Source of the DNA: CAZIDL01 sp964537825
GTDB taxonomy: Bacteria; Bacteroidota; Bacteroidia; Flavobacteriales_D; CAYVSK01
Length of the DNA stretch: 58,881 bases
Direction of reading: 5' to 3'
Assembly (NCBI GenBank): GCA_964537825.1
Contig: CAZIDL010000006.1
Span: forward strand, 1 to 58,881
Positions 48,683 through 57,278 of the stretch are shown one piece after another (positions within the stretch are counted from its first letter, which is position 1; every line of letters begins with the position of its first letter). Made by a program: the position numbers and the translations under genes. The notes under the pieces are model-generated. The model was not told the DNA's origin. It saw nothing but the letters and a program-made list of their open reading frames with translations, and made no database searches.

Positions 48683-50214
48683 TCCCAGCCTTTCCGCTGC
48701 TTGCTCCGCTTTTTCCTGCGCTCGATGCGTTGGTTGATATCGTGAAGGACCTTTCGCGCGTTCTCACCGGGTTTAGGAGCAGGGATCCGGATGAAGCGTC
48801 CTTTTCCGTCCAGCAAGTAATAAGCCGGAATGCTCGCGACCTGATAAGCTTCTTCCACTTCATCGTGAGACCCAAGATGAAGGAACTTCCATTCGTATTC
48901 CGGATGTTCATCGAGAAAACGCTTCATGTCCCGGAGGTCGTCATCCGTACAGATGCTCACGAAATGCACGTTGTCCCCGTAATGTTCGTGGAGCTTCTCG
49001 ATCATCTTCATCCCTTTCAGGCTCGTCTCGTTCCAGGTGGCCCAAAAGTTCATGTAGACGGGTTTCCCTTTTAAATGCTCGAGCGAGACCATGTTGGTAT
49101 CCCGGTCCACGAGGCGGAAGGACGGGGCTTTTGAACCTCGCTGACGCTTGGAAAGGAATTCTTGCAGGTTGCCCGCGATCCGACGGACCCCTTTTTTCGA
49201 TCCGTTGCTCGACAGGCTGTCCAGTACGGCATGGATCCCTTCTTTATCAAAAGGCTTTCGGTGATAGAAGGCATCGAACATCCCATCGATGATGACGAGT
49301 TCACGGATCGTTCGTCTCCCCATGTATTCCGCTTTTTCCGAGCGAAGGGCTTTCAGGATCGGGGTAGGGTCCTTTTCATTACGGAGCACCTGTTCGAGAT
49401 CGAGGATCGAATCATGGCGGAGGTCGAAGTCGATCAGTTGATCGTCGTAGAATTCGAAGAAATGGTCCATGTACTCTTCGTGATGAAAGCGCACTTTCCC
49501 TTCCTTGAAATAGCGTTCGTAAGCTGCTTTCCGGTCGTTCCTTACGAGGCTTCGAAGCGGTGCGAGAACGTGCTGATAATGGACCTGGAACCATTCCTTT
49601 CCGACCTCCGAATAGCGTTCATCGAGCACCTGTTCGAGGGAGTCGAGTAGATGATCCATGTCCGGGGCTTGCTCGATCTTCGCCTCCATAACCGAATCCC
49701 TTTCCTCGTTCCTGATGTCGGAGCGATGTTTTCTGTAACTGCCTCCGCTCGCGTATTGAACCCCCATCGCTCGGTAGTTCTTCACGAAGAAATGCTCGTA
49801 GATGCGGTTCAGATCGATCACCAGGTTGTTCGCATCGTGTTTGGGGAGTTCGTAGAAGGTCATCTGCACATCCGTGTGACCGTATTTCTTCTTGACCTTA
49901 TCCTCCGGAATATCAGGGAACTTCACGCTGTAATCAGTACCGGGCTCCAGATAGATCTTGGAGCGTGCGTTCCCGATGGCGACCCATGCCGGCCGGATCC
50001 TTCCACAGCTCACTTCGAGCCGAAAAGCACCGCTGTCCCTTCCGACCCGAGTGCTGTCCAGGATCGTGTCCATCTTGGTGTAGAGGTCTTTGACCCCGAC
50101 CAATCGAGCCTTTTTCCCTTTGTAAGCGGGAGCTGTTCCATCGATCGTGACCTTGCCCGAATAGAGGGGAGTTGAGATGAAGAAGAAGAGGAAAAGAAAG
50201 AGGCTATGCTTCAT
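48676..50214 (-). CDS. TlpA-like thioredoxin-fold protein lacking the CxxC motif
   Basis: 512 residues. Signal peptide (SLFLFLFFFISTPLYS), N-terminal DUF4369-like beta domain (VTIDGTAPAYKGKKARLVGV, GAFRLEV), a helical middle, and a C-terminal thioredoxin fold beginning GSKAPSFRLVDRDTNMVSLEHLKGKPVYMNFWATWNETSLKGM. Here WCxxC of TlpA/ResA is replaced by WNETS, so it cannot make or break disulfides in the normal way. cis-Pro appears as SIPAYYLLDGKG. It is probably periplasmic. It overlaps coaD by four bases (convergent to NUDIX). Confidence 0.88.
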   Translation of the reverse strand: MKHSLFLFLFFFISTPLYSGKVTIDGTAPAYKGKKARLVGVKDLYTKMDTILDSTRVGRDSGAFRLEVSCGRIRPAWVAIGNARSKIYLEPGTDYSVKFPDIPEDKVKKKYGHTDVQMTFYELPKHDANNLVIDLNRIYEHFFVKNYRAMGVQYASGGSYRKHRSDIRNEERDSVMEAKIEQAPDMDHLLDSLEQVLDERYSEVGKEWFQVHYQHVLAPLRSLVRNDRKAAYERYFKEGKVRFHHEEYMDHFFEFYDDQLIDFDLRHDSILDLEQVLRNEKDPTPILKALRSEKAEYMGRRTIRELVIIDGMFDAFYHRKPFDKEGIHAVLDSLSSNGSKKGVRRIAGNLQEFLSKRQRGSKAPSFRLVDRDTNMVSLEHLKGKPVYMNFWATWNETSLKGMKMIEKLHEHYGDNVHFVSICTDDDLRDMKRFLDEHPEYEWKFLHLGSHDEVEEAYQVASIPAYYLLDGKGRFIRIPAPKPGENARKVLHDINQRIERRKKRSKQRKGWDH

Positions 50215-50693
50215 CCGGAGTTCGCTTTGCTGATAAGTACCCCTTGGGGAACGAAGGGGCTTGGATCGCCATCATTACGGATGATATCACGTACGATCGT
50301 AGAACTTATTGCTGTATGTTCCGGAAGCGTGGGTAAAAGGACGGTCTCGATACCCGGGGCCATCGCTTTGTTCATCTGCGCAATGTTCCGCTCGAACTCG
50401 AAATCGTTGGGATTACGCAGCCCGCGCAGGATGTATTGGGCTCCGATCCGTTTGCAGTATTCGATCGTCAGACCTCTGAAGGAATCGATACGGATCCGTT
50501 CCTCGTCCGAAAAAACTTCCTCCAACCAAGCGATCCGTTGTTCCAGCGAAAAGAGGTAATGCTTCTGAGCATTGATCCCCACCGCCACGATGCATTCGTC
50601 GAAGAGGGAGGAGCCTCTTCTTATCACGGAATCGTGCCCGATAGTGATCGGATCGAAGGAACCAGGGAAAACAGCGATGCGTCGTTCGCTCAT
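50211..50693 (-). CDS. coaD: Phosphopantetheine adenylyltransferase
   Basis: 160 residues. GSFDPITIGHDSVI near residue 9 with the T/HxGH motif, and the C-terminal ISSTIVRDI. It makes dephospho-CoA from 4'-phosphopantetheine and ATP. The stop overlaps the start of the TlpA-like gene by four bases. A -7 element lies at 50729-50722. Confidence 0.96.
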   Translation of the reverse strand: MSERRIAVFPGSFDPITIGHDSVIRRGSSLFDECIVAVGINAQKHYLFSLEQRIAWLEEVFSDEERIRIDSFRGLTIEYCKRIGAQYILRGLRNPNDFEFERNIAQMNKAMAPGIETVLLPTLPEHTAISSTIVRDIIRNDGDPSPFVPQGVLISKANSG

Positions 50694-50721
50694 ACGTATG
50701 GCCTTGAACGGGTCTCTTTTA

Positions 50722-50729
50722 CAAAGTTA
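50722..50729 (-). promoter_or_regulatory. -7 promoter element for coaD
   Basis: The minus strand reads TAACTTTG, 28 bases before the coaD ATG at 50693, separating coaD from rsmD. Confidence 0.45.
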
Positions 50730-50743
50730 AGCTTCCCGTGCGG

Positions 50744-51283
50744 TCATGGAACGAAAAAGCTGAAGCGCGAATTCCCGAAACGACGCGTTTCTTCGAGCTC
50801 TTCCCATCCTTCCGGATCGAAACGTTCATCGTGTTCGAGGATCAGCAAGCCTTTAGGGCCCAGCAAGGAGCTTCCATTCAGGATCCGCTCGAGCAGCTTT
50901 TGATAGGTTCTCTCTTCCCCATAAGGAGGGTCGGCGAAAATCAGGTCGTAGCGGTGCTCGCATCCTTCGATGAAGCGGAGCGCATCCCCTTTCCGCACCT
51001 TGAGTTGATCCATCCCCATTTCCTGCGCGGTTTTTTCGATAAAAGCACACAGCCTTCGGTCCCTTTCGACGGTCGTGACCTCGGGGGCACCTCTGGAACA
51101 GAACTCGTAAGCGATGCTGCCGGTTCCGGCGAAAAGCTCCAGGACCTGCAGTTCGTCGATGGAGCAACGATTCTCGAGGAGGTTGAAGAGCCCCTCCTTC
51201 GCACGGTCCGTGGTGGGGCGTTCCTTGAGCCCTTTGGGTGGTAGGATCTTCCGTTTTTTATGTGCTCCGCCGATGATCCGCAA
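50744..51283 (-). CDS. rsmD: 16S rRNA (guanine966-N2)-methyltransferase
   Basis: 179 residues. Motif I VLELFAGTGSIAYEFCSRG and the N6/N2-methyltransferase motif FADPPYGEE near residue 117; N-terminal RIIGGAHKKRKILPPKGLKERPTTDRAKEGLFN is characteristic of RsmD. It methylates G966 of 16S rRNA. It overlaps the DUF3822 gene by 26 bases; both are transcribed together with the membrane protein gene upstream. Confidence 0.95.
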   Translation of the reverse strand: MRIIGGAHKKRKILPPKGLKERPTTDRAKEGLFNLLENRCSIDELQVLELFAGTGSIAYEFCSRGAPEVTTVERDRRLCAFIEKTAQEMGMDQLKVRKGDALRFIEGCEHRYDLIFADPPYGEERTYQKLLERILNGSSLLGPKGLLILEHDERFDPEGWEELEETRRFGNSRFSFFVP

Positions 51284-52046
51284 ATCCCAGGATGTCTTCG
51301 AAAACGAAGGAGCACCAATTCCCCTTTCCGTCCATGTGGAAGATCGGATCCTCCACGTATCGCTGAAGGAGTTCCTTTTCTTCTCCTTGCTCCGTAGTGC
51401 CCGTCACATGGAAAGCATCGATCCTTTCACCGGATGCGTAAGTCCTCCAGGCATGTAGAATAAAATAGACCAGTTCGTCGGTGTTGGCGTAGGAGAAACT
51501 GTTCAGTGAACGAAGCCTGCCTGCTGTTGCAAAGCCGATATCCACCTCTCCATGCCGGATATGAGCAATAGCGCAGGGTTCCCCGCTTTTCGTGTTAAGG
51601 GCCAACAAACCATCTATAGCTCTTATCGCAAAATGTTCCGGGAAGAAGCCGGGGTAATGGCCCCGGGCTTCTTCGGAGAGAGCAGGGGGCCACCAGTGGA
51701 CGATGCGGGCATCGGACACCATCGATCGGTCCGTTCGCAGTTCATTTTCCGGAATGTCCTCGGAGAAGGTCAGCTTCATCATGCGTTGCCGATCGTCCTC
51801 CTCATAGAGGTCTTCCGGTACCAGGGTGTAATAGCTGGAAGCGAAGCATACGATCGGTGGATGGTCACCAGGGTCGGGAGCCTCTTGGAAGGCCCCTTTC
51901 AGTTCCTCCATTCCCTTTTTGGTCTTATGAAAAGGAGCGTTCTGAAAGGGTTTGACCGTTGGACCTCCTCCGGAATAATGGCCGAATGCCCAGGGAGAGA
52001 TCAGAAAGAGGAGTTCGGGATCTTTCTTGGGGTCAGTTATAGTCAC
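51258..52046 (-). CDS. DUF3822 protein
   Basis: 262 residues. Recognised by the ASSYYTLVPEDLYEEDDRQRMMKLTFSED block, the SYANTDELVYFILHAWRT helix and the conserved neighbour rsmD. It looks like an actin-like ATPase fold of the PilM type without clear nucleotide-binding motifs. The start is a GTG (52046) inside the end of the membrane protein gene (14-base overlap). Function unknown. Confidence 0.85.
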   Translation of the reverse strand: MTITDPKKDPELLFLISPWAFGHYSGGGPTVKPFQNAPFHKTKKGMEELKGAFQEAPDPGDHPPIVCFASSYYTLVPEDLYEEDDRQRMMKLTFSEDIPENELRTDRSMVSDARIVHWWPPALSEEARGHYPGFFPEHFAIRAIDGLLALNTKSGEPCAIAHIRHGEVDIGFATAGRLRSLNSFSYANTDELVYFILHAWRTYASGERIDAFHVTGTTEQGEEKELLQRYVEDPIFHMDGKGNWCSFVFEDILGFADHRRST

Positions 52047-52818
52047 CCCAATTACCGCTCGTTTTAGCTTCTTTCATAGACCCTACTTGCAAGGTGTCAC
52101 CTTTCTCGCTGAAAGGTTCAGGATCCTTGACCACGAACACCGGACTTTTGATACCCCCGGATTCTTCGATCGTACCAGCATCCATGATGAACTTCTTATC
52201 CGTGCCGTGTTTATATGGTAAAGAATCCGGACTGAAGCGGTATGCACGATCCTCTTTCTTGAAGTTCCCTTTGTCGTTCGGGTTGAAGAGCGAATCGAGA
52301 ACCGGAGCATAGAGGGTGTCCCTTTGGATGATGCCCCGCTCCAGGGCCTCTTTTTCTGTGAGCGTGTCCGGGCGCATGCCTTCCATTTTCACGAAAGAAA
52401 GTGAGTCGTTCCGCAGGAAATCCATCAGCGTGTCGTAAGAAGGCGTGTAGCGCCCGTAACGTTCCTTAAAGGCGGTTTGGACTTTCCGGATATCCTTGAG
52501 CCCTTGGATCGTGATCGACTTTTTCCGTTCCAGCTTTTTCCGATGGGCCAATTCGTCCTTCACCGTATCGTAGTTTTTGTATCCCATGAACAATGCTCCG
52601 GGGATCAAAAGGACCAGAAGGACGATCTGCATGGTATTCCCGATCAGTCCTGAGGCATGCAGGAGCATGATGGCCCCTACGAGAACGATGACCGCTCCGG
52701 CAAGGAGGAAGAGATCCGTCTGATTGTTCCCGAATTTGTAAGCGATCATAGCCCCTCCGAAGAGCAAGAGGATCACCGGGAAGGCGTATAGGCTTAGCAA
52801 TTCCTTCAGTCGCTCCAT
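52033..52818 (-). CDS. Membrane protein of unknown function with pilin-like C-terminal segment
   Basis: 261 residues. Three N-terminal helices (LLSLYAFPVILLLFGGAMIAY, LFLLAGAVIVLVGAIMLL, MQIVLLVLLIPGALFMGY) precede a soluble part containing SITIQGLKDIRKVQTAFKERYGRYTPSYDTLMDFLR, which resembles the head of type II pseudopilins. The promoter at 52853 supports ATG 52818 over 52878. Together with the PilM-like fold of DUF3822 this might point to a degenerate pilus-like system, but no secretin or ATPase is near. Function unknown. Confidence 0.65.
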   Translation of the reverse strand: MERLKELLSLYAFPVILLLFGGAMIAYKFGNNQTDLFLLAGAVIVLVGAIMLLHASGLIGNTMQIVLLVLLIPGALFMGYKNYDTVKDELAHRKKLERKKSITIQGLKDIRKVQTAFKERYGRYTPSYDTLMDFLRNDSLSFVKMEGMRPDTLTEKEALERGIIQRDTLYAPVLDSLFNPNDKGNFKKEDRAYRFSPDSLPYKHGTDKKFIMDAGTIEESGGIKSPVFVVKDPEPFSEKGDTLQVGSMKEAKTSGNWGDYN

Positions 52819-52845
52819 CAGGCCAAGTGCTTTAGCTGCGGGCGA

Positions 52846-52853
52846 CAAAACTA
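52846..52853 (-). promoter_or_regulatory. -7 promoter element for the membrane protein-DUF3822-rsmD operon
   Basis: The minus strand reads TAGTTTTG, matching TAnnTTTG, 27 bases before ATG 52818. Confidence 0.5.
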
Positions 52854-52894
52854 ACATTTTTCCATCATGACATATCAAGCCTTAACATTGCAGG

Positions 52895-54322
52895 ATGGCG
52901 AACTTTCCGAGAAAGACCGTTGAGGGCCTCAGATCCGCTTTCCCGTACGAGCCCACTGCTGATCAGGAGGCTCTGATCCGTGATCTTGCCGTCTTCCTTC
53001 ATGCCGCTCCTGCTTCCGACCCGCTTTTTCTTTTAAAGGGATATGCCGGTACTGGAAAGACCACTGCTGTCCGTGCTTTGGTCAGCTTTCTGGAAGAAAG
53101 GGGACGGGGCGTCGTGCTTTTGGCACCTACGGGGCGAGCAGCCAAGGTTATGGCCGGCTATAGCGGTCGGGAAGCCCATACTGTCCACAAGTGGATCTAT
53201 TGGCCGAAACTCGATCCAGGGGAAGGAGCTCGTTTCGAGCTCGGAAAGAACCGTCAACAGAGCACCCTCTTTTTGGTGGACGAGGCCTCCATGATCGGTG
53301 CGGACCCGAAAGGGTACGGGGAACGGAACCTTCTGGAGGACCTCCTTGCATTCATCTATTCCAGCCCGGGATGCCGAGCCGTATTCATCGGGGACGATGC
53401 CCAGCTCACTCCTGTCCACATGGAAGACACTCCGGCTCTGGACCCGGACGCCCTGGAGCGGGAAGGGGTCACGGTCCATACCGGTAACCTTACCGAGGTC
53501 TTACGCCAGGCCAGAGATTCCGGGATCCTCCACAATGCTACCGTTCTGCGGGAGCGTATCGCTTCGCAGGATCCTACTCCTCCCTTCCTGCAGGCTGGTG
53601 CAGGCCCTGATGTGATGGCCATCACAGGGGAGGACCTTCCCGATGGATTGGAGGATGCTTATTCGGAGCATGGTGTGGAAGAAGTGCGCGTGATCACCCG
53701 TTCCAACAAGCGAGCCGTCCAATTCGCACAGGAGATCCGGTACCGGATCCTTGGAAAGGAAGAGCACTTGGAGAAGGGTGATCTGATCATGGTGGTCAGG
53801 AACGACCATTTCTGGGGAAAGCGAACGGAGAGCGGAACCTTTATCGCCAATGGGGATGTTCTGGAAGTGTTACGTGTAGAAGAGCGTGAAGAACGGTTCG
53901 GCGAACGCTTTGTCGATGCCACCATCCGTCTTCCGGACCGGCCTGATGACGGGGAGTTATCCGTGAAGCTCTGGGTGGATTGCCTCGAGCTGGAGACTGC
54001 TTCCATTCCACGAGGACGGGTAAAAGAGCTCTTCTTCAAGCTCGGTGAGCTGTACAAAGGAGAAAAAGGGAATTGGAAGCGGAAGGTCATGAAGGATCCT
54101 TATTTCAATGCGCTTCAGGTGAAATACGCTTACGCCATGACCTGTCACAAAGCACAAGGCGGACAATGGAACGCCATCTTTCTGGATCCGGGCTATCTGA
54201 CCCCCGAGACCCTGGACCTTGAATACTTGCGATGGTTGTACACCGGGATGACCCGTGCTACCCACTCTCTCAGGCTTCTCAACTTTCCCGCAGAGCTCTT
54301 CAGCGATGAGCCTTATGCTTGA
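52895..54322 (+). CDS. RecD/Pif1-like superfamily 1B DNA helicase
   Basis: 475 residues. Walker A KGYAGTGKTTAVRAL near residue 48, motif Ia APTGRAAKVM, Walker B FLVDEASMIG, FIGDDAQLTP, and motif VI YTGMTRATHSL with TCHKAQGGQW. It is a UvrD_C_2 type helicase like the short RecD2/Pif1 proteins without RecBC. It unwinds DNA 5' to 3' in repair or recombination. No recB or recC is nearby. Divergent from the membrane protein operon by 76 bases. Confidence 0.9.
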   Translation: MANFPRKTVEGLRSAFPYEPTADQEALIRDLAVFLHAAPASDPLFLLKGYAGTGKTTAVRALVSFLEERGRGVVLLAPTGRAAKVMAGYSGREAHTVHKWIYWPKLDPGEGARFELGKNRQQSTLFLVDEASMIGADPKGYGERNLLEDLLAFIYSSPGCRAVFIGDDAQLTPVHMEDTPALDPDALEREGVTVHTGNLTEVLRQARDSGILHNATVLRERIASQDPTPPFLQAGAGPDVMAITGEDLPDGLEDAYSEHGVEEVRVITRSNKRAVQFAQEIRYRILGKEEHLEKGDLIMVVRNDHFWGKRTESGTFIANGDVLEVLRVEEREERFGERFVDATIRLPDRPDDGELSVKLWVDCLELETASIPRGRVKELFFKLGELYKGEKGNWKRKVMKDPYFNALQVKYAYAMTCHKAQGGQWNAIFLDPGYLTPETLDLEYLRWLYTGMTRATHSLRLLNFPAELFSDEPYA

Positions 54323-54354
54323 TGAAAGGTCATGGTTTCGGATCGTTCAACTTT

Positions 54355-54362
54355 TATATTTG
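54355..54362 (+). promoter_or_regulatory. -7 promoter element for the lipoprotein-sigma-barrel operon
   Basis: TATATTTG matches TAnnTTTG, 63 bases before the ATG at 54426 (or 21 before a GTG at 54384). No good -33 TTG precedes it, which may fit a regulated or ECF-influenced promoter. Confidence 0.45.
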
Positions 54363-54425
54363 ATAATGGGCAACTGAAGGTCGGTGATTTTTCGTCTTTC
54401 GAACAACAGGGTTAACTTTTCCAAA

Positions 54426-55172
54426 ATGATCGCTTCTTTCTCCCCAACCTTCAGGTTTTTCAGGAACGGACCTTTCAGAAGGACCGTTCTATTTGCCCTT
54501 CTTTCCGCTTTTCTATTGGTGGGATGTGATAAGGACGAATTGAAAAAACCCACTCGTGTCAGGATCCGTTTCAAGGTGGACGATCAAGTGACCGCCCCTT
54601 CAGGGAATAACGGACAGGGGAATGCTGCTCCCTTTTCCCTCAAAGTGAATGGGGGAACGATCTCCATCGATAGGATCAGGATCAAAGGGGAGCGAAAAGG
54701 AGCTGAGAACGTTGACTTTGCCCGGGAAGATGAGATCGATATCCCTATCGAGAAGGGGACGGCGGAAGAGCGTACTTATTTCGAGCTTCCTCAGGGGACC
54801 TATCAAGATCTTAGCATAAGCCTTCGGCTCCAGGGTGCCCCAGCGATCTCCTGCAAAGGCGAACGGATCGAGAAGGCACCGAACAAGGCAACCTCTTTTC
54901 ATTTATCCGTTAAGGAAAAGAGGACCGTGAAAAGCAGTGTCGTTTCGAAAGGATCTGTGGAACTCGATAAGGATCGTCCCCGTACGATCGAGGTCGAATT
55001 GAAAGTTGGGGAGTGGTTCCAGGGGATCCCGGAGCAGCTGTGGAAGAACGCGGCTGTGGATCAGGGGCCGAACGGAAAGGAGCGGATCATGATCCAAAAA
55101 GGGGAGAACACCTCGATCCATGATAAGGTCCTTCAACGGATCGAAAATGCCTTCAAAACTCGTCTGTTATGA
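54426..55172 (+). CDS. Lipoprotein in the sigma factor operon
   Basis: 248 residues. Lipobox LLVGC (Cys34) follows a basic stretch and hydrophobic core. The rest is beta-rich with TRVRIRFKVDDQVTAPSG and GTISIDRIRIKGERKG, somewhat like DUF4382 periplasmic lipoproteins of Bacteroidota. A short C-terminal tail carries NTSIHDKVLQRIENAF. It could be a sensory component. The ATG of the sigma gene overlaps its stop codon (ATGA at 55169), giving coupled translation. An upstream GTG at 54384 is less likely, since it would extend the signal peptide by 14 residues. Confidence 0.75.
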   Translation: MIASFSPTFRFFRNGPFRRTVLFALLSAFLLVGCDKDELKKPTRVRIRFKVDDQVTAPSGNNGQGNAAPFSLKVNGGTISIDRIRIKGERKGAENVDFAREDEIDIPIEKGTAEERTYFELPQGTYQDLSISLRLQGAPAISCKGERIEKAPNKATSFHLSVKEKRTVKSSVVSKGSVELDKDRPRTIEVELKVGEWFQGIPEQLWKNAAVDQGPNGKERIMIQKGENTSIHDKVLQRIENAFKTRLL

Positions 55173-55756
55173 GTCCCATGCATGCCATTAAGAACGATGA
55201 AAAGGCGCTTCTCGAAGCCTGTATAAAGGGTGATCGGGCTGCTCAAGAGCTCCTGTACGATCGCTACGCCCCCCGGATGTACGCGATCTGTCGCAGTTAT
55301 TCCGAGAACGACCTTGAAGCACAGGATCTCCTTCAGGAAGGTTTTATCAAGGTCTTTAAGAACATCAAGAAGTGCAGTTCAGAAGGCTCTCTCGAAGCAT
55401 GGGTCAGGAGGGTCATCGTGAACAACAACATCGATCATTACCGCCACAAGAACAAAAAATACGGGGTGAAGGCGACTAGCACGGACGAAGACCTGGAGGA
55501 TGCCGACAATGTCGTCGAGAACGAAGCGCTGCGTGCATTTAACGACAACGACCTCTTGCGGGTCATGCGGATCCTGCCCAAAGGATACCGGATGGTCCTG
55601 AACCTTTACATCCTTGAAGGTTATCCGCACAAGGAGATCGCTGAAATGCTCGGTATATCGGTGTCGACGTCGAAATCGCAGTTCTTCAGGGCCAAGGAAT
55701 TGCTCAAGAAAAAACTGGGTAGGGAGTCCATCGAAGACTACTTTGCTGCTATATGA
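55169..55756 (+). CDS. ECF-type RNA polymerase sigma factor
   Basis: 195 residues. Region 2 (YDRYAPRMYAICRSYSENDLEAQDLLQEGFIKVFKNI) and region 4 (PKGYRMVLNLYILEGYPHKEIAEMLGISVSTSKSQFFRAKELLKKKL) are both present; regions 1.1 and 3 are absent, as in ECF sigma factors. The next gene overlaps by four bases and encodes a single-pass membrane protein whose N-terminal 45 residues could be the anti-sigma domain. Starts at 55169 or 55181 are both possible. Confidence 0.93.
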   Translation: MSPMHAIKNDEKALLEACIKGDRAAQELLYDRYAPRMYAICRSYSENDLEAQDLLQEGFIKVFKNIKKCSSEGSLEAWVRRVIVNNNIDHYRHKNKKYGVKATSTDEDLEDADNVVENEALRAFNDNDLLRVMRILPKGYRMVLNLYILEGYPHKEIAEMLGISVSTSKSQFFRAKELLKKKLGRESIEDYFAAI

Positions 55757-57156
55757 AGGACCAGCAGTTCTGGGATACTTTTCTTTCCTCCTTGGAGGAC
55801 CTCATGGAAGAGCCGCCTTCCACGGTGAAGGAGGGGGTCTTCCAGGGAATGGACCGTTATTACCGGCGCCGGCGGCGATTGAAAAGGGGAGGGCTCGGTC
55901 TTCTCTTAGCATGCGTGCTGGGTGGAGGAACATTCCTTTTTACGGAACTTGATGATGATACGCGGAAGAAGCTGGCTGGCGATCAGGTCGAGATCCCGGA
56001 ATATGCAAAACCATTGGGGCCTGCTGCCCATCCTCCTCCCCAAGCCGGGAAGCAAGGTGGTGGAACGTCTTCCCACTTGAACGAGCCGAAGAAAGGAATG
56101 CTGAAGAGATCCTCCGCAGGGGGAGGTGAGAAAGAGGACGGGGTAAAAAAGTATGCTCAGACTGAAAGCGAAAAAGGGAACGAGCAGAAAGAAGAAGCCA
56201 AAGGGGTAGCATCCCGGGAAGTCTCGGAGGCGGGAAGTTCCGATAATAGCCCGGAAAGCCTTCATGAAGAGGGGGGACGAACAAAGGAGAACGAGGCTTA
56301 TGAGGGGGATGGAACAGCCTCTGCGAGCTCAGGGTCCAGAATGGAGAGAAAGGAAGTGAAGATGAAAGAGAGCGAGGCCGTATCATCCGCTAAAAACGCT
56401 GAAAAGAACCTGGCAAAAGAGGGACTGGACCCGATGCAGACGCGCCTGCCGAAAGTCAGTTCTGTTTCTCCGGAAGAGCTTGAGGAGCTCGGCTTTCAGC
56501 CTCCGGCGGAAGCCGAACGCTCTTCCTTGGCAACGCCCCGTTTCTTTGTCGGTTCTGATCTGGCCTTCAACTTCACCCGGGTGATGGACAGCCGTACCAA
56601 GAAGAGTTTTGAGCAGCGTTCCCTCGTTTCTACGGACGGAGAGCTTTATTTTGATCTCGGTCTTACGGTCGGGTATGATCTTTCCGATCGGACCCGCTTG
56701 ATCGGGCGTTATTTTATGAAGAAGGACCTCGGGCAGCGCTATTACGATTACATCGACGGTCGATACAGGGCCCAGGGAATTCAATTATCCTACAGGAGTT
56801 ATGGGCTCTTGATCGAGCATGACCTGGCCAACACGTCCCTTACCCATAACGCCGATGGGATCTTATCGGCCTATGGAGGTGGCCGTTTGGGCACGCTCAG
56901 GCAGGCTCAGGTTACTGAGGAAGGACGGGATGTGGATGTGTCAGAGTATTACAAAGATCAGGTTTTCAGCGTTGAAGGCGGGTTGCGGGTCTCGATGCGA
57001 ACCCGAAAGGGATTGGACGTCGGGGTGCTTTTTGGGGCTTCTTGCGGTTTGACCCAGGCCCGTTCCTCTTCCTCTGGACCCTCCGTTGCGACCAATTCCT
57101 CCCGCACGCTGTCCAGCGGTGCTGCGCTCAGCCTACGGTACAACTTCGGAAGGTAG
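55753..57156 (+). CDS. Putative anti-sigma / linker / outer-membrane-barrel fusion protein
   Basis: 467 residues in four parts: a cytoplasmic head (1-45, QQFWDTFLSSLEDLMEEPP, basic end RRRRRLKRG), one transmembrane helix (about 46-64, GLGLLLACVLGGGTFLF), a charged, Glu/Lys/Gly/Ser-rich linker (about 65-255) with proline near its start, and a beta-rich domain from about 260 to the end (FFVGSDLAFNFTRVMD ... SGAALSLRYNFGR) like OmpA/PorT barrels. Head plus helix resembles a minimal anti-sigma module. One chain would then span inner membrane, periplasm and outer membrane. It overlaps the sigma gene by four bases. Confidence 0.75.
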   Translation: MKDQQFWDTFLSSLEDLMEEPPSTVKEGVFQGMDRYYRRRRRLKRGGLGLLLACVLGGGTFLFTELDDDTRKKLAGDQVEIPEYAKPLGPAAHPPPQAGKQGGGTSSHLNEPKKGMLKRSSAGGGEKEDGVKKYAQTESEKGNEQKEEAKGVASREVSEAGSSDNSPESLHEEGGRTKENEAYEGDGTASASSGSRMERKEVKMKESEAVSSAKNAEKNLAKEGLDPMQTRLPKVSSVSPEELEELGFQPPAEAERSSLATPRFFVGSDLAFNFTRVMDSRTKKSFEQRSLVSTDGELYFDLGLTVGYDLSDRTRLIGRYFMKKDLGQRYYDYIDGRYRAQGIQLSYRSYGLLIEHDLANTSLTHNADGILSAYGGGRLGTLRQAQVTEEGRDVDVSEYYKDQVFSVEGGLRVSMRTRKGLDVGVLFGASCGLTQARSSSSGPSVATNSSRTLSSGAALSLRYNFGR

Positions 57157-57278
57157 CCTGATGCAACCTCCTTTTGACCTTTTTTCGTTCCGAGGAAGAA
57201 TTTTTAGTCCTGCATCTGCCAGCAGTGATCAAGAAGGGAACTGTGAACAGGTCTTAGCAAATTAAAACACATCACCAT

